A stretch of DNA of 64,000 nucleotides. Source: a virus. Position 1 is the first letter of the stretch. Each line of letters begins with the position of its first letter. The stretch lies in IMG/VR virus record IMGVR_UViG_3300031759_000004, positions 62,001 to 126,000 of that record; one strand, written 5' to 3'. Below the pieces are notes generated by a model. That model worked only from the letters and a program-made list of their open reading frames with translations, was not told where the DNA came from and searched no databases. The translations under genes were made by a program, and so were the position numbers. Of the stretch, positions 30,814 through 37,725 are shown piece by piece.

Positions 30814-32847
30814 ATGAAATATATGCAAATGGTGGGCGTCTACGCTCACATTAACCGAGCCTACGAATCTTCAGAGGCTTATCAATGGTCAAGAGAAGCC
30901 GCCGTAAACGCCCTCCAAGCTGGTGCGACTGATGTGCGGTTCGACGTGGAGTGGCAAGCAGTACGCAGCCAACAAGTGTACCGACGGCTTGTGGCCGACA
31001 ACGGATCAGGCATGAGTGCGCAGCAAATGCCAGCTTTTTTGAATAAATTTGGCGGTTCAGGCCGCACTATCGGAGCCATTACAGGAAACTACGGTGTAGG
31101 CTTTAAGAGCAGCGTACTGCCGTGGAACGGTTACGGTGTTGTGGTCATTTCCGTGGTTACGCTGAACGGGCGGATAGAAACCAATATGATGTGGCTTCAG
31201 AGGGAAGAGAAAGACGACGGTACCTTGGACTACGGCGCGCGGGAGCTGTTGTCTGATTATTTCGATGGGCGAGAAACTCAAGAAAGCGACGATTTTATCG
31301 GCGACTGGGTCTCCGGTTTTGGAAGAAACGAGGATGCTACAACAGTGATGCCATTGACACTGTTAAACGATTGCGGATACGTGCCTGAATTAGACGGTAT
31401 TAACTGGCTTAAAGTAGTCCCTAAGTTTGTGAAAGAGGCTGGGCACGGCACGGTTATCGTGCTACTCGGGCAGCGTGGAAAAGAACACACCATACTTGGT
31501 GACTTTAAGAGGAACGAACACGACACCAAGTACGGTCTTTGCCGCTACCTGAACACCCGTTTTTATTCTATTCCCGACAACTTCAAAATTACGGTTGCTT
31601 CCGTGGGAACAGAAGAGGCAAGAAAAAACTGGAATCAACCGAGCAGCTGGCCAACGGCACCTGGCACTGGAGGCATAAGCAGCAGGACAGTCATCGGCAT
31701 GAAAAAGTGTCTGGAGTCTTACGTTGTCGCCGCTACTAAAGAGGGCAAGGAGGCTAAGCGCGGTCAGACGCTGCTTAAAGCTGGCGCAGAAGTTCCTGTT
31801 AGTGTAGACACCTTGCTGCTGCCTGAGCTGGAAAAAAGCAGCGGCACCGTTGGTGGTGACAATCACTATGCCGCCGGTAATTATCCTTCACTTCCGCTCA
31901 TCGCTAGCATCTGGAAATGCCATCCCGACTTAGACTTAGTCGAAACTTTTAACGTGCGCATGCTGTCAGAGGGAAAAACTGCGCTTTTTGACTGGATAAA
32001 CTTAATGGATGTACGGCGACGTTTGGCTTTAATCCTAGAGCCGAAGGACGACGGTGACATCTGTGTTTTTGCGGATCAGTCCAGGCGCACTCTACTATAC
32101 CAAAGTAAGACTAAAGGTGGCGCGCCGCTGCCGGAGCTTGAGTGGGCGGCAGCCTACAGGGTAAACCGGCCTGACTTCATATCAAAAGCGGTGGACGCCT
32201 ACTTTGAAGGTTTAAGCGTAGATCGACCTGAAACGGATGCGAGCATCGTGGAGCACCTTAAGCAGTATTTTCCGTTCATGGCGCATACTGTCGTAGAAAC
32301 TCGACGCGCGGAAAAGAAACAGCCTGCTTACGAAAGATCGGATGAATCGGACGGCGACACCGACAGTGGTAATCGCGGCGGTTACCGCTTGCCGGGACAT
32401 TTGGGCGGTCGCGGCAGGGATTTTCAAAATAGTCGAGGCTTGATAACCGTTAATAAGGGTACAGTAGAAGGAGGATTTCCGGTAGAATGGAATACAGATC
32501 AAAAAGAGCCTAGAGGCATTGTAGACATGACACATCCTCTAGTCAAAGATGCGTGGGACATGTGCGAACTCAAGCTAAGAGCCGACGGTGTGGATGACGG
32601 CGCTGAAATGACTAGCTACCGACGAGCTTTTGAGAGCCAGGTAATCGGGCACGTGAGCTTGGCTATGACGCACATTTACGCCTACCTTAAGGCCAACAAA
32701 ATGAAAAACTCGGATGAATTGACAAAGCCCAGCGCGCTACTGTCTATCGTAGCTGGCATAAGGCATTTGCACCAAGCCTCGCAAGGGCCGTTCGGCACGA
32801 TTAAAGGTGGAAGAGCGAAAGTCAAAACCGCTTGCCCGGTCAACTAG
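30814..32847 (+). CDS. GHKL (Hsp90/MORC-like) ATPase
   Basis: This encodes 677 residues from ATG 30814, chosen because AAAGGA lies upstream, one of few good Shine-Dalgarno sequences here. The GHKL fold is clear: N-box E28 and N32, D-N-G-S-G-M at 62-67, and the lid G-V-G-F-K-S at 94-99. The remaining 550 residues are of unknown fold with a charged, Gly-rich linker near 505-545. MORC- and Hsp90-type ATPases act as clamps on DNA or protein, and similar bacterial ones occur in defence systems. Position after dam and low GC suggest an accessory module. Confidence 0.82.
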   Translation: MKYMQMVGVYAHINRAYESSEAYQWSREAAVNALQAGATDVRFDVEWQAVRSQQVYRRLVADNGSGMSAQQMPAFLNKFGGSGRTIGAITGNYGVGFKSSVLPWNGYGVVVISVVTLNGRIETNMMWLQREEKDDGTLDYGARELLSDYFDGRETQESDDFIGDWVSGFGRNEDATTVMPLTLLNDCGYVPELDGINWLKVVPKFVKEAGHGTVIVLLGQRGKEHTILGDFKRNEHDTKYGLCRYLNTRFYSIPDNFKITVASVGTEEARKNWNQPSSWPTAPGTGGISSRTVIGMKKCLESYVVAATKEGKEAKRGQTLLKAGAEVPVSVDTLLLPELEKSSGTVGGDNHYAAGNYPSLPLIASIWKCHPDLDLVETFNVRMLSEGKTALFDWINLMDVRRRLALILEPKDDGDICVFADQSRRTLLYQSKTKGGAPLPELEWAAAYRVNRPDFISKAVDAYFEGLSVDRPETDASIVEHLKQYFPFMAHTVVETRRAEKKQPAYERSDESDGDTDSGNRGGYRLPGHLGGRGRDFQNSRGLITVNKGTVEGGFPVEWNTDQKEPRGIVDMTHPLVKDAWDMCELKLRADGVDDGAEMTSYRRAFESQVIGHVSLAMTHIYAYLKANKMKNSDELTKPSALLSIVAGIRHLHQASQGPFGTIKGGRAKVKTACPVN

Positions 32848-32853
32848 CAGAGC

Positions 32854-33784
32854 TATGAAGCTATTGATTTGCGGCGGTCTCTACGGCTCCGAGGGCAAGG
32901 GCTGCGTGGCCGATTACTTCGCCCGGCAGACCCAAGCCCTGGTCGCCTTCGCCGAGTCCGGCCCCAACTCCGGCCACACCAACTCAGCCTGGTGTACCCA
33001 CTGCCTGCCCTCCTGCGCCATGCGGGCCAACGCCACGCTGATCGGGCCGGACGCGGTGATCGACCTGGACCAGCTGGCCCGCGAGCTGGCGCAGCTGCCA
33101 AAGAATGCTCGCGTCTACGTCCACGAGAACGCGGCCATCACCCTGCCTGACGACCGCGTCGCGGAGCAAGAGCTGGGCTTGGGGCGGAGCATCTCCAGCA
33201 CCTGTACCGGCAGCGGGTACGCCCGGTACAAAAAGTATACGCTAAGGCAGCCCAATGCCGTGGCGGGCTACTACCCAATCCCAGGCGTAACCGTCGTGAA
33301 GTCGGCGGAGTGGCTGGACCTGGTGGAGGAGCTGTCCAGTTTCGACTGGATCGTCGAGGGCAGCCAGGGAGCGCTGCTGGACACCAACTTTGGCGTGTAC
33401 CCGTACGTGACCAGCCGGTCAACGCTGCCGCTGTCCATTATCGGGCGCAACGGCTTGTCCTGCTTCAACTGGACCATCTGCTCGGTGTACCGGACGCTGC
33501 CAATCCGCACGGGCGGCCCCAGCGGCCCCTGTGGCGGCAAGGAGCTGACCTGGGTTGAGCTGAAGCTGGAGCCGGAGATCGCCTCCACGACCAAGCGCGT
33601 GCGCCGGGTATTTGAGTGGTCGGAGAGCGACTTCAAGCTCAGCCTGCGGCTGACGCGTCCGGATGTCGTGGCCATCACGCACCTGGACTACGCGACTGAC
33701 GCGTTCGTGGCCGACAACATCAGGTCCCATTTCCACGGCACCGTGATCGGCAGCCGCCAGCCTGCAAAGTTCACGTACCTTTGA
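32854..33784 (+). CDS. Adenylosuccinate synthetase family, PurZ-like
   Basis: This encodes 309 residues from ATG 32854. The fold markers are clear: G-L-Y-G-S-E-G-K-G at 8-16 (PurA: W-G-D-E-G-K-G), N-S-G-H-T with H41, S-T-C-T-G-S-G, V-E-G-S-Q-G, and Y-R-T-L-P-I-R-T-G-G-P-S-G-P-C. The catalytic Asp of PurA (D13 in E. coli) is Ser12 here. As I recall, this change marks phage PurZ, which uses dGMP to make the precursor of 2-aminoadenine (Z). Length is below PurA (about 430). High GC contrasts with the two genes before it. Confidence 0.85.
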
Positions 33785-34013
33785 CCGGCTGCTTGGCCAG
33801 GAATTCCTTCGCCGATTCGGTAAACGATTTGCCGCACCAGGGGCAGTAGTGCATCGGCCACATGGTGATGTGCGTGCCGTTGGCGGCGGCCAGTTCGCAC
33901 GCCAGGTTGAGGGTGTGGACGCCCTCCACCATTTTGTCGCAGCACTCCGCGTCTTTGGTCGTGACGTCGGGCGCGCCCGGGATGTCAATGGAAACGAGTC
34001 GATTCGTGATCAT
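33771..34013 (-). CDS. Small zinc-ribbon-like protein
   Basis: This encodes 80 residues from ATG 34013. Cysteines at C-C near 24-25 and C-P-W-C-G-K near 57-60 with nearby His residues form a likely zinc site. The last residues are basic. It overlaps the end of the PurZ-like gene by 14 nt in convergent orientation. GTTCTAGC lies just upstream of its start, as at 6047. Function is unknown. Confidence 0.65.
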   Translation of the reverse strand: MITNRLVSIDIPGAPDVTTKDAECCDKMVEGVHTLNLACELAAANGTHITMWPMHYCPWCGKSFTESAKEFLAKQPVKGT

Positions 34014-34017
34014 GCCC

Positions 34018-34025
34018 GCTAGAAC
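34018..34025 (-). promoter_or_regulatory. GTTCTAGC start-proximal motif
   Basis: On the minus strand GTTCTAGC begins 12 nt before ATG 34013. The plus-strand GTAGTTAG for the divergent gene at 34049 lies only 12 nt away. Confidence 0.5.
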
Positions 34026-34036
34026 TGAATTTGTCC

Positions 34037-34044
34037 GTAGTTAG
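34037..34044 (+). promoter_or_regulatory. GTAGTTAG start-proximal motif
   Basis: GTAGTTAG begins 12 nt before GTG 34049. It decides the start, since a TTG 18 nt upstream also opens the frame. Confidence 0.55.
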
Positions 34045-34048
34045 GGGC

Positions 34049-34555
34049 GTGAGACAGAGACGACTTGCCGTGGTTAAAGCGCGTATCGCGCAGTTGGACG
34101 CTGAGTATGACCGCCTGGACGGCCTGGCGCAGCCCACTGCGCACGTATCCGCCGAGCTGAAGGCGCTCAACAACGAGCTGGACCTCCTGCTGCACCGGCC
34201 ATTTACGAACGCCAAGCTGGAAGAAGCGCTCAAACGCGGCAAGCCGGTGGCCCTGGTTGATGCGCTCCTGGAGGCCGGGCCGTTGCGCACGCTCCGCGAT
34301 CTGCAAGCCATGCCCGACGACCAGCTCTACCGCTGCCACGATGCCAGCGTGGCGGAACGGCACAAGATTCAGGTGCCGTTCCAGTGCGGCTGCCGCCAGT
34401 GGATGGGAGCAGGGGTCGTGCGCGTTGAGTTTTACTCCAACCGGGAAAATGTGTTCGGCAGCCAAAGGTACCAGGACAGCGACCACGCCAGCATCAGGAC
34501 CCTGGAGCCGGTGCCGGGCGAGACGTGGCAGTTCGACATCCTGCCCAGTTTTTGA
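34049..34555 (+). CDS. Hypothetical protein
   Basis: This encodes 168 residues from GTG 34049. The first 60 residues form a basic coiled coil. A helical segment containing V-A-L-V-D-A-L-L-E-A follows, and the C-terminus has C-G-C near residue 114 and a beta-rich end. No family was recognised. It is divergent from the zinc-ribbon gene at 34013 across a 35-nt gap that holds a motif for each gene. Confidence 0.68.
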   Translation: MRQRRLAVVKARIAQLDAEYDRLDGLAQPTAHVSAELKALNNELDLLLHRPFTNAKLEEALKRGKPVALVDALLEAGPLRTLRDLQAMPDDQLYRCHDASVAERHKIQVPFQCGCRQWMGAGVVRVEFYSNRENVFGSQRYQDSDHASIRTLEPVPGETWQFDILPSF

Positions 34556-34571
34556 CGGGTTAAAGCTTAAA

Positions 34572-34600
34572 TTGACATCGACCTGTCGATTGTATACATT
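34572..34600 (+). promoter_or_regulatory. Strong sigma70-type promoter, leaderless
   Basis: TTGACA (34572-34577), 15 nt, TATACATT (34593-34600). Taken as TACATT the spacing is 17. ATG 34607 is exactly 6 nt beyond. It is the best match to consensus in the window. Confidence 0.8.
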
Positions 34601-34606
34601 TTTAGT

Positions 34607-35206
34607 ATGCGTGCCGATCAGCTAGTGACGAAGCTCCTGGACCTGCCCACCCTGGGCCAGCTCCGGGAGTCGCCCCAGTATTACCCAGGTCCCTTCGCCT
34701 ACCAGCGAGATTCCGGCTTCCGGCCCCTGTCGATGGACAACTACTGGGCCTGCCAGCTGATGACCCAGGATGCCGACTACGCCTACGCCCTTTCCCCGGC
34801 GGGCAACTTCGGCTACGTGTTTTCCGTGCCTGACACCGAGAACCCGCCAAGGACCGGCATCGTTCCGGTCATGACGGTTCAGCTGCGCCCGTCCAACATC
34901 AAGGGCTACATGCAGGCGCACCGGCTGAGCATCCGGGAGAGCTTCGCCCGGGGCGGCGTGGCGACGCGCTGGTATTTCAGCTACGTCCAGTATGCGGGCG
35001 GGGTGGTCTCCGATTTTGAGCACCTGGAAGGCGGCAAGCGCCTCTGGAAGTCGTTCGTGCGCACGGCGACGGATCACGGGCTGAAGATTTCCCTGGTGGA
35101 CAGCCGCACCGGCGAATGGCTTCCGGTAAGCCCGCAGTCGCCGGACGAGGCCATCTGGTCCCTGGACAAGACACTGTACCCGGTCGTGCTGGTGCTGGAG
35201 CGCTAG
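34607..35206 (+). CDS. Hypothetical protein, early-type promoter
   Basis: This encodes 199 residues from ATG 34607. It begins M-R-A-D-Q-L-V-T-K-L-L-D, similar to the targeting-like peptides but with Asp for Glu, then becomes an alpha/beta domain rich in Tyr, Phe and Arg. No catalytic motif was recognised. The consensus promoter suggests host-polymerase expression early in infection. The stop lies within CTAGTTAG, the motif for the next gene. Confidence 0.72.
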   Translation: MRADQLVTKLLDLPTLGQLRESPQYYPGPFAYQRDSGFRPLSMDNYWACQLMTQDADYAYALSPAGNFGYVFSVPDTENPPRTGIVPVMTVQLRPSNIKGYMQAHRLSIRESFARGGVATRWYFSYVQYAGGVVSDFEHLEGGKRLWKSFVRTATDHGLKISLVDSRTGEWLPVSPQSPDEAIWSLDKTLYPVVLVLER

Positions 35207-35210
35207 TTAG
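35203..35210 (+). promoter_or_regulatory. CTAGTTAG start-proximal motif
   Basis: CTAGTTAG begins 10 nt before ATG 35213, and its first TAG is the stop of the preceding gene. Confidence 0.5.
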
Positions 35211-35212
35211 GC

Positions 35213-35470
35213 ATGGCCGAATTCACACCCTGGGCGCTGGCGCAGCCGCGAAACCCGCCGCCCATCAGCAAGGTCACGGTATACGCCCGCGACCCTTACA
35301 ACTTCAGCTGGCGCACGCCGGACGGCACCATCATTCCCGCCGTAGGGCCAAACGCTGCCGGGGCGACGAATCCCACGTCGGTGCCGACGATTCAGTCGGT
35401 GGAGATCATTCCGGCCCCTGGGGTGCCTGACTACGGGGTCAACGGGCCAGGCCAGGAGCAGGCGATGTAG
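35213..35470 (+). CDS. Small Pro-rich hypothetical protein
   Basis: This encodes 85 residues from ATG 35213. It is rich in Pro, Ala, Thr and Val, with a short beta-type core (S-K-V-T-V-Y-A-R-D-P-Y-N-F-S-W) and no helices of note. The first part could be a small structural domain and the rest is disordered. Its stop lies in the GTAGTTAA motif of the next gene. Function is unknown. Confidence 0.62.
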   Translation: MAEFTPWALAQPRNPPPISKVTVYARDPYNFSWRTPDGTIIPAVGPNAAGATNPTSVPTIQSVEIIPAPGVPDYGVNGPGQEQAM

Positions 35471-35474
35471 TTAA
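35467..35474 (+). promoter_or_regulatory. GTAGTTAA start-proximal motif
   Basis: GTAGTTAA begins 14 nt before ATG 35481, with TAG as the upstream stop. Confidence 0.55.
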
Positions 35475-35480
35475 TACGCT

Positions 35481-35705
35481 ATGGCCAATAAAAATTTTGA
35501 TCCAAACGCTCGCTACGACAACGGACCCAGCGCCGCTGGCTCGGGCCGCATCTCGACTCCCGCGCCCACGACCAACAGCGGTCTGGCCACGGACAACACC
35601 GTGACCAACTCGAACATCGAGTGCGGTTTCAACTGCGCGGGCAACCAGAAAAAGAACAACGGCCCCAATGTGGCCGGTAATCCGCGCAGCTACAACAACA
35701 CCTAG
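35481..35705 (+). CDS. Small Asn/Gly-rich hypothetical protein
   Basis: This encodes 74 residues from ATG 35481. Asn, Gly, Ser and Thr dominate, with a C-G-F-N-C pair near residues 48-52. It looks disordered or a small decoration-type protein and resembles the 68-residue product at 6982-7188. It ends at 35705, directly against the convergent gene at 35706. Function is unknown. Confidence 0.62.
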   Translation: MANKNFDPNARYDNGPSAAGSGRISTPAPTTNSGLATDNTVTNSNIECGFNCAGNQKKNNGPNVAGNPRSYNNT

Positions 35706-35930
35706 TCAGCTGTTGGTGATGCCGTGCTCGGCCTGGATGTGTTCCTTCAGGCGGGCCGACTTGCGTTGGAGCGAGTCTAGGACATCGCGCCAGTCTTCGT
35801 CCGGCGTCACCTGGGCCGTCAGGTCGAACTTGACGGATTCGTAGTTGCCGATGTTCACGGACATGCCGTAGCTGACCTGGATGATCTTGGTCGGCTTGCG
35901 GGGCGGTTCGGGTGCTTTAGCTTCAGCCAT
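35706..35930 (-). CDS. Small conserved-type protein of unknown function
   Basis: This encodes 74 residues from ATG 35930. The core V-S-Y-G-M-S-V-N-I-G-N-Y-E-S-V-K-F-D is a beta hairpin pattern I associate with a widespread small bacterial/phage family of unknown function, followed by a helix. It lies downstream of the DUF932 gene across a terminator on the same strand, with GTCTAC in the leader but no -35. Confidence 0.68.
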   Translation of the reverse strand: MAEAKAPEPPRKPTKIIQVSYGMSVNIGNYESVKFDLTAQVTPDEDWRDVLDSLQRKSARLKEHIQAEHGITNS

Positions 35931-35943
35931 ATAAGTGTAGACG

Positions 35944-35971
35944 AAAAAGGGCTGGCCTCGCAGGCCAGCCC
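35944..35971 (-). terminator. Rho-independent terminator (minus strand)
   Basis: A 10-bp stem (35949-35958 with 35962-35971), 3-nt loop and CTTTTT on the minus strand, directly after the DUF932 gene. Confidence 0.9.
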
Positions 35972-35979
35972 TGTTTGTT

Positions 35980-36783
35980 TTAGTTCGTGGCCACGACCGC
36001 TGCGTCGACTTCCACCGTGCCCGCCGTAACCTTCTCCGCTGCGGTCGTGGTGGCGAAGCCCACCTGGGCGTCCATTAAACCGCTTAGACGGATGGACCGT
36101 TGCGGCAGAAGGGTCAGGCTGGTCTCTTTGTAAACTTCCGTGAACGCGTTGTGCAGACGCCAGGCGGACTTGTCCTTGGCAAATTCCGGGTGCCGGGGCG
36201 TGCGCCATTCCTTGAGGATGGACGGAATCTGCTGGAGCGTGCAGGCGTTAATGTCCGTGGCGCGGATGATGAAGTCGTGGGCGGTGGAGTCGGTCAGCAT
36301 CGTCTGCTTGTACTGGGCGATGCGGTCGTTCATGACGGACCACTTCTGGGCGAGCAGCCCGACGGCGTTGCCGGTGAGCTTCGGGAGGTCCTGCTCGATG
36401 AACCGGGTGTGCTTGCGGGCGATGGTAATCTCGCCGCTGAAGCTGAGGTTGTCGCACACGAACACGCTGGCCCCGACGGCGAGGGAGGCGGTGAAGGCTT
36501 TGTCGTGGGCGTTGCGCAGGCCCAGGACGTAGGCGTAGTCGTCCGCCGTCTTCTGGCAGTTGGCCACGCGCAGGAGGCCGAAGTAGCGGTCGCCGTTCTT
36601 GGTGAGCGCGTGCGCCTGCTCCATGACGCGCATGTTCAGGCTGCCCAGCGCCTGCTCGACCCGGGAGATCAGGGTCTCGTGGGCGATGGGATACCAGGTA
36701 TCGGTGGGCGAGGGGGTTTTGACTTCCATGACCTGTTCGCGCGTCACGTTGTGGGCACCGCAATGTAGCATCAGACCGTTCAT
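35980..36783 (-). CDS. DUF932-family protein
   Basis: This encodes 267 residues from ATG 36783. It has the DUF932 layout: W-Y-P-I-A-H-E-T-L near 31-39, a helix, Y-F-G-L-L, L-G-L-R-N-A-H-D-K near 88-96, V-F-V-C-D-N-L-S-F-S-G-E near 107-118, then K-H-T-R. The family is common on plasmids and phages and its function is unknown. It has its own promoter (36838-36866) and terminator, so it is a single-gene unit, probably early. The leader of about 50 nt has no gene. Confidence 0.85.
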   Translation of the reverse strand: MNGLMLHCGAHNVTREQVMEVKTPSPTDTWYPIAHETLISRVEQALGSLNMRVMEQAHALTKNGDRYFGLLRVANCQKTADDYAYVLGLRNAHDKAFTASLAVGASVFVCDNLSFSGEITIARKHTRFIEQDLPKLTGNAVGLLAQKWSVMNDRIAQYKQTMLTDSTAHDFIIRATDINACTLQQIPSILKEWRTPRHPEFAKDKSAWRLHNAFTEVYKETSLTLLPQRSIRLSGLMDAQVGFATTTAAEKVTAGTVEVDAAVVATN

Positions 36784-36837
36784 ATTTTTCCTGTGTTTGA
36801 TTGTTTAAGTTTAGACGTTGTTGACTGTCACGTGTCC

Positions 36838-36866
36838 AATGTAGACGAAAAATCCAAACTCGTCAA
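36838..36866 (-). promoter_or_regulatory. Sigma70-type promoter (minus strand)
   Basis: On the minus strand, TTGACG (36866-36861), 15 nt, TCTACATT (36845-36838). Both elements and the last five spacer bases (TTTCG) match the promoter at 3075-3103. Here the start codon is about 50 nt downstream, so this copy has a leader. Confidence 0.75.
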
Positions 36867-36918
36867 CATAAAATTTTAACAAAGTTTTACCAGGGCCAAA
36901 AGCGGCCTGTTTGCGCCG

Positions 36919-36926
36919 GTAGTTAG
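36919..36926 (+). promoter_or_regulatory. GTAGTTAG start-proximal motif
   Basis: GTAGTTAG begins 21 nt before ATG 36940, farther than usual. Confidence 0.5.
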
Positions 36927-36939
36927 GGCAACGAAATAT

Positions 36940-37422
36940 ATGCCAGCAAAAAGTAGCGCACAGTGGCGGGCCATGCAGGCCGCCAAGCACAGTCCGGCCA
37001 GCAAGCTCTACGGAGCGGCCAAGGACATCAAACGGTCCATGAAGCCGGGCGACTTGGAGGATTTCACGCACCGGAAGCCCAAGGGTCTGCCAGACCATGT
37101 CCAGCACGAGGCCCTGCCGCTGACCGCCCGGGAGCTGTTCCAGCGCCAGTGGGCGCTGGAGGGCCGCGACGATCTGGCGGACCACAGCAAGGTCAACGTG
37201 GAGCCGGAGACGCGCAGCTACGCCCGGATGACGTCCAAGGACGTGATGGACCAGCCCGGTGGAACGGCGAGGAAGTGGACCAAATCCCTGAACCTGCGCA
37301 AGGCGATCACCAACCAGCGCGGCTTGAAGGGTTTCACGAACCAGGACAAGGGCCAGACCACAAGCGGCGGTAAGCTGAAGGAAAGCACGCCGGAGTCGGT
37401 GGTTAACCGGTTGTTGGCTTAG
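36940..37422 (+). CDS. Hypothetical basic protein with C-terminal targeting-like tail
   Basis: This encodes 160 residues from ATG 36940. The N-terminus (K-S-S-A-Q-W-R-A-M-Q-A-A-K) resembles small basic phage/bacterial proteins of the DUF3008 type. The middle is helical and basic, and the end reads P-E-S-V-V-N-R-L-L-A, like the peptides found at the N-termini of other proteins. A DNA-binding or head-internal role is possible but unproven. It overlaps the convergent membrane-protein gene by 4 nt. Confidence 0.7.
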   Translation: MPAKSSAQWRAMQAAKHSPASKLYGAAKDIKRSMKPGDLEDFTHRKPKGLPDHVQHEALPLTARELFQRQWALEGRDDLADHSKVNVEPETRSYARMTSKDVMDQPGGTARKWTKSLNLRKAITNQRGLKGFTNQDKGQTTSGGKLKESTPESVVNRLLA

Positions 37423-37679
37423 CCTCCGTTTACGACGATGCTGCCGATGACTAATCCGACGACAATGAGGACCACCAAGAGCGCGAAGGCCCTGTCCTCC
37501 GCGTCTAGTTGCGCGGAACGCACACGGCGGGCAGCTTCCAGTTTTGTTAATCGCCGCCGGTCGGCGCGCGTGAGCGGAGTGTATACCTGGATTGGTGGAG
37601 GTGGTTGTGGCTTTTCCAGCCTACGCGAGCTAAGCGCATGACCGATCACAAAGCCAGCGGTGAATGGATTAACGATCAT
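37419..37679 (-). CDS. Small membrane protein, C-terminal anchor
   Basis: This encodes 86 residues from ATG 37679. Residues 1-15 are mildly hydrophobic, 20-60 are basic and Pro-rich, and 65-84 form a strong membrane helix (A-L-L-V-V-L-I-V-V-G-L-V-I-G-S-I-V-V). It should sit in the inner membrane with the basic part in the cytoplasm. A strong upstream promoter suggests early expression, as for host-takeover proteins. Confidence 0.75.
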   Translation of the reverse strand: MIVNPFTAGFVIGHALSSRRLEKPQPPPPIQVYTPLTRADRRRLTKLEAARRVRSAQLDAEDRAFALLVVLIVVGLVIGSIVVNGG

Positions 37680-37685
37680 AGCGTA

Positions 37686-37713
37686 AATGTATACGTTTAA
37701 TTGAATCTGTCAA
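37686..37713 (-). promoter_or_regulatory. Sigma70-type promoter, leaderless (minus strand)
   Basis: On the minus strand TTGACA (37713-37708), 16 nt, TACATT (37691-37686), and ATG 37679 is exactly 6 nt after. It is divergent from the tail gene at 37726. Confidence 0.72.
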
Positions 37714-37725
37714 CATTAAATAACC

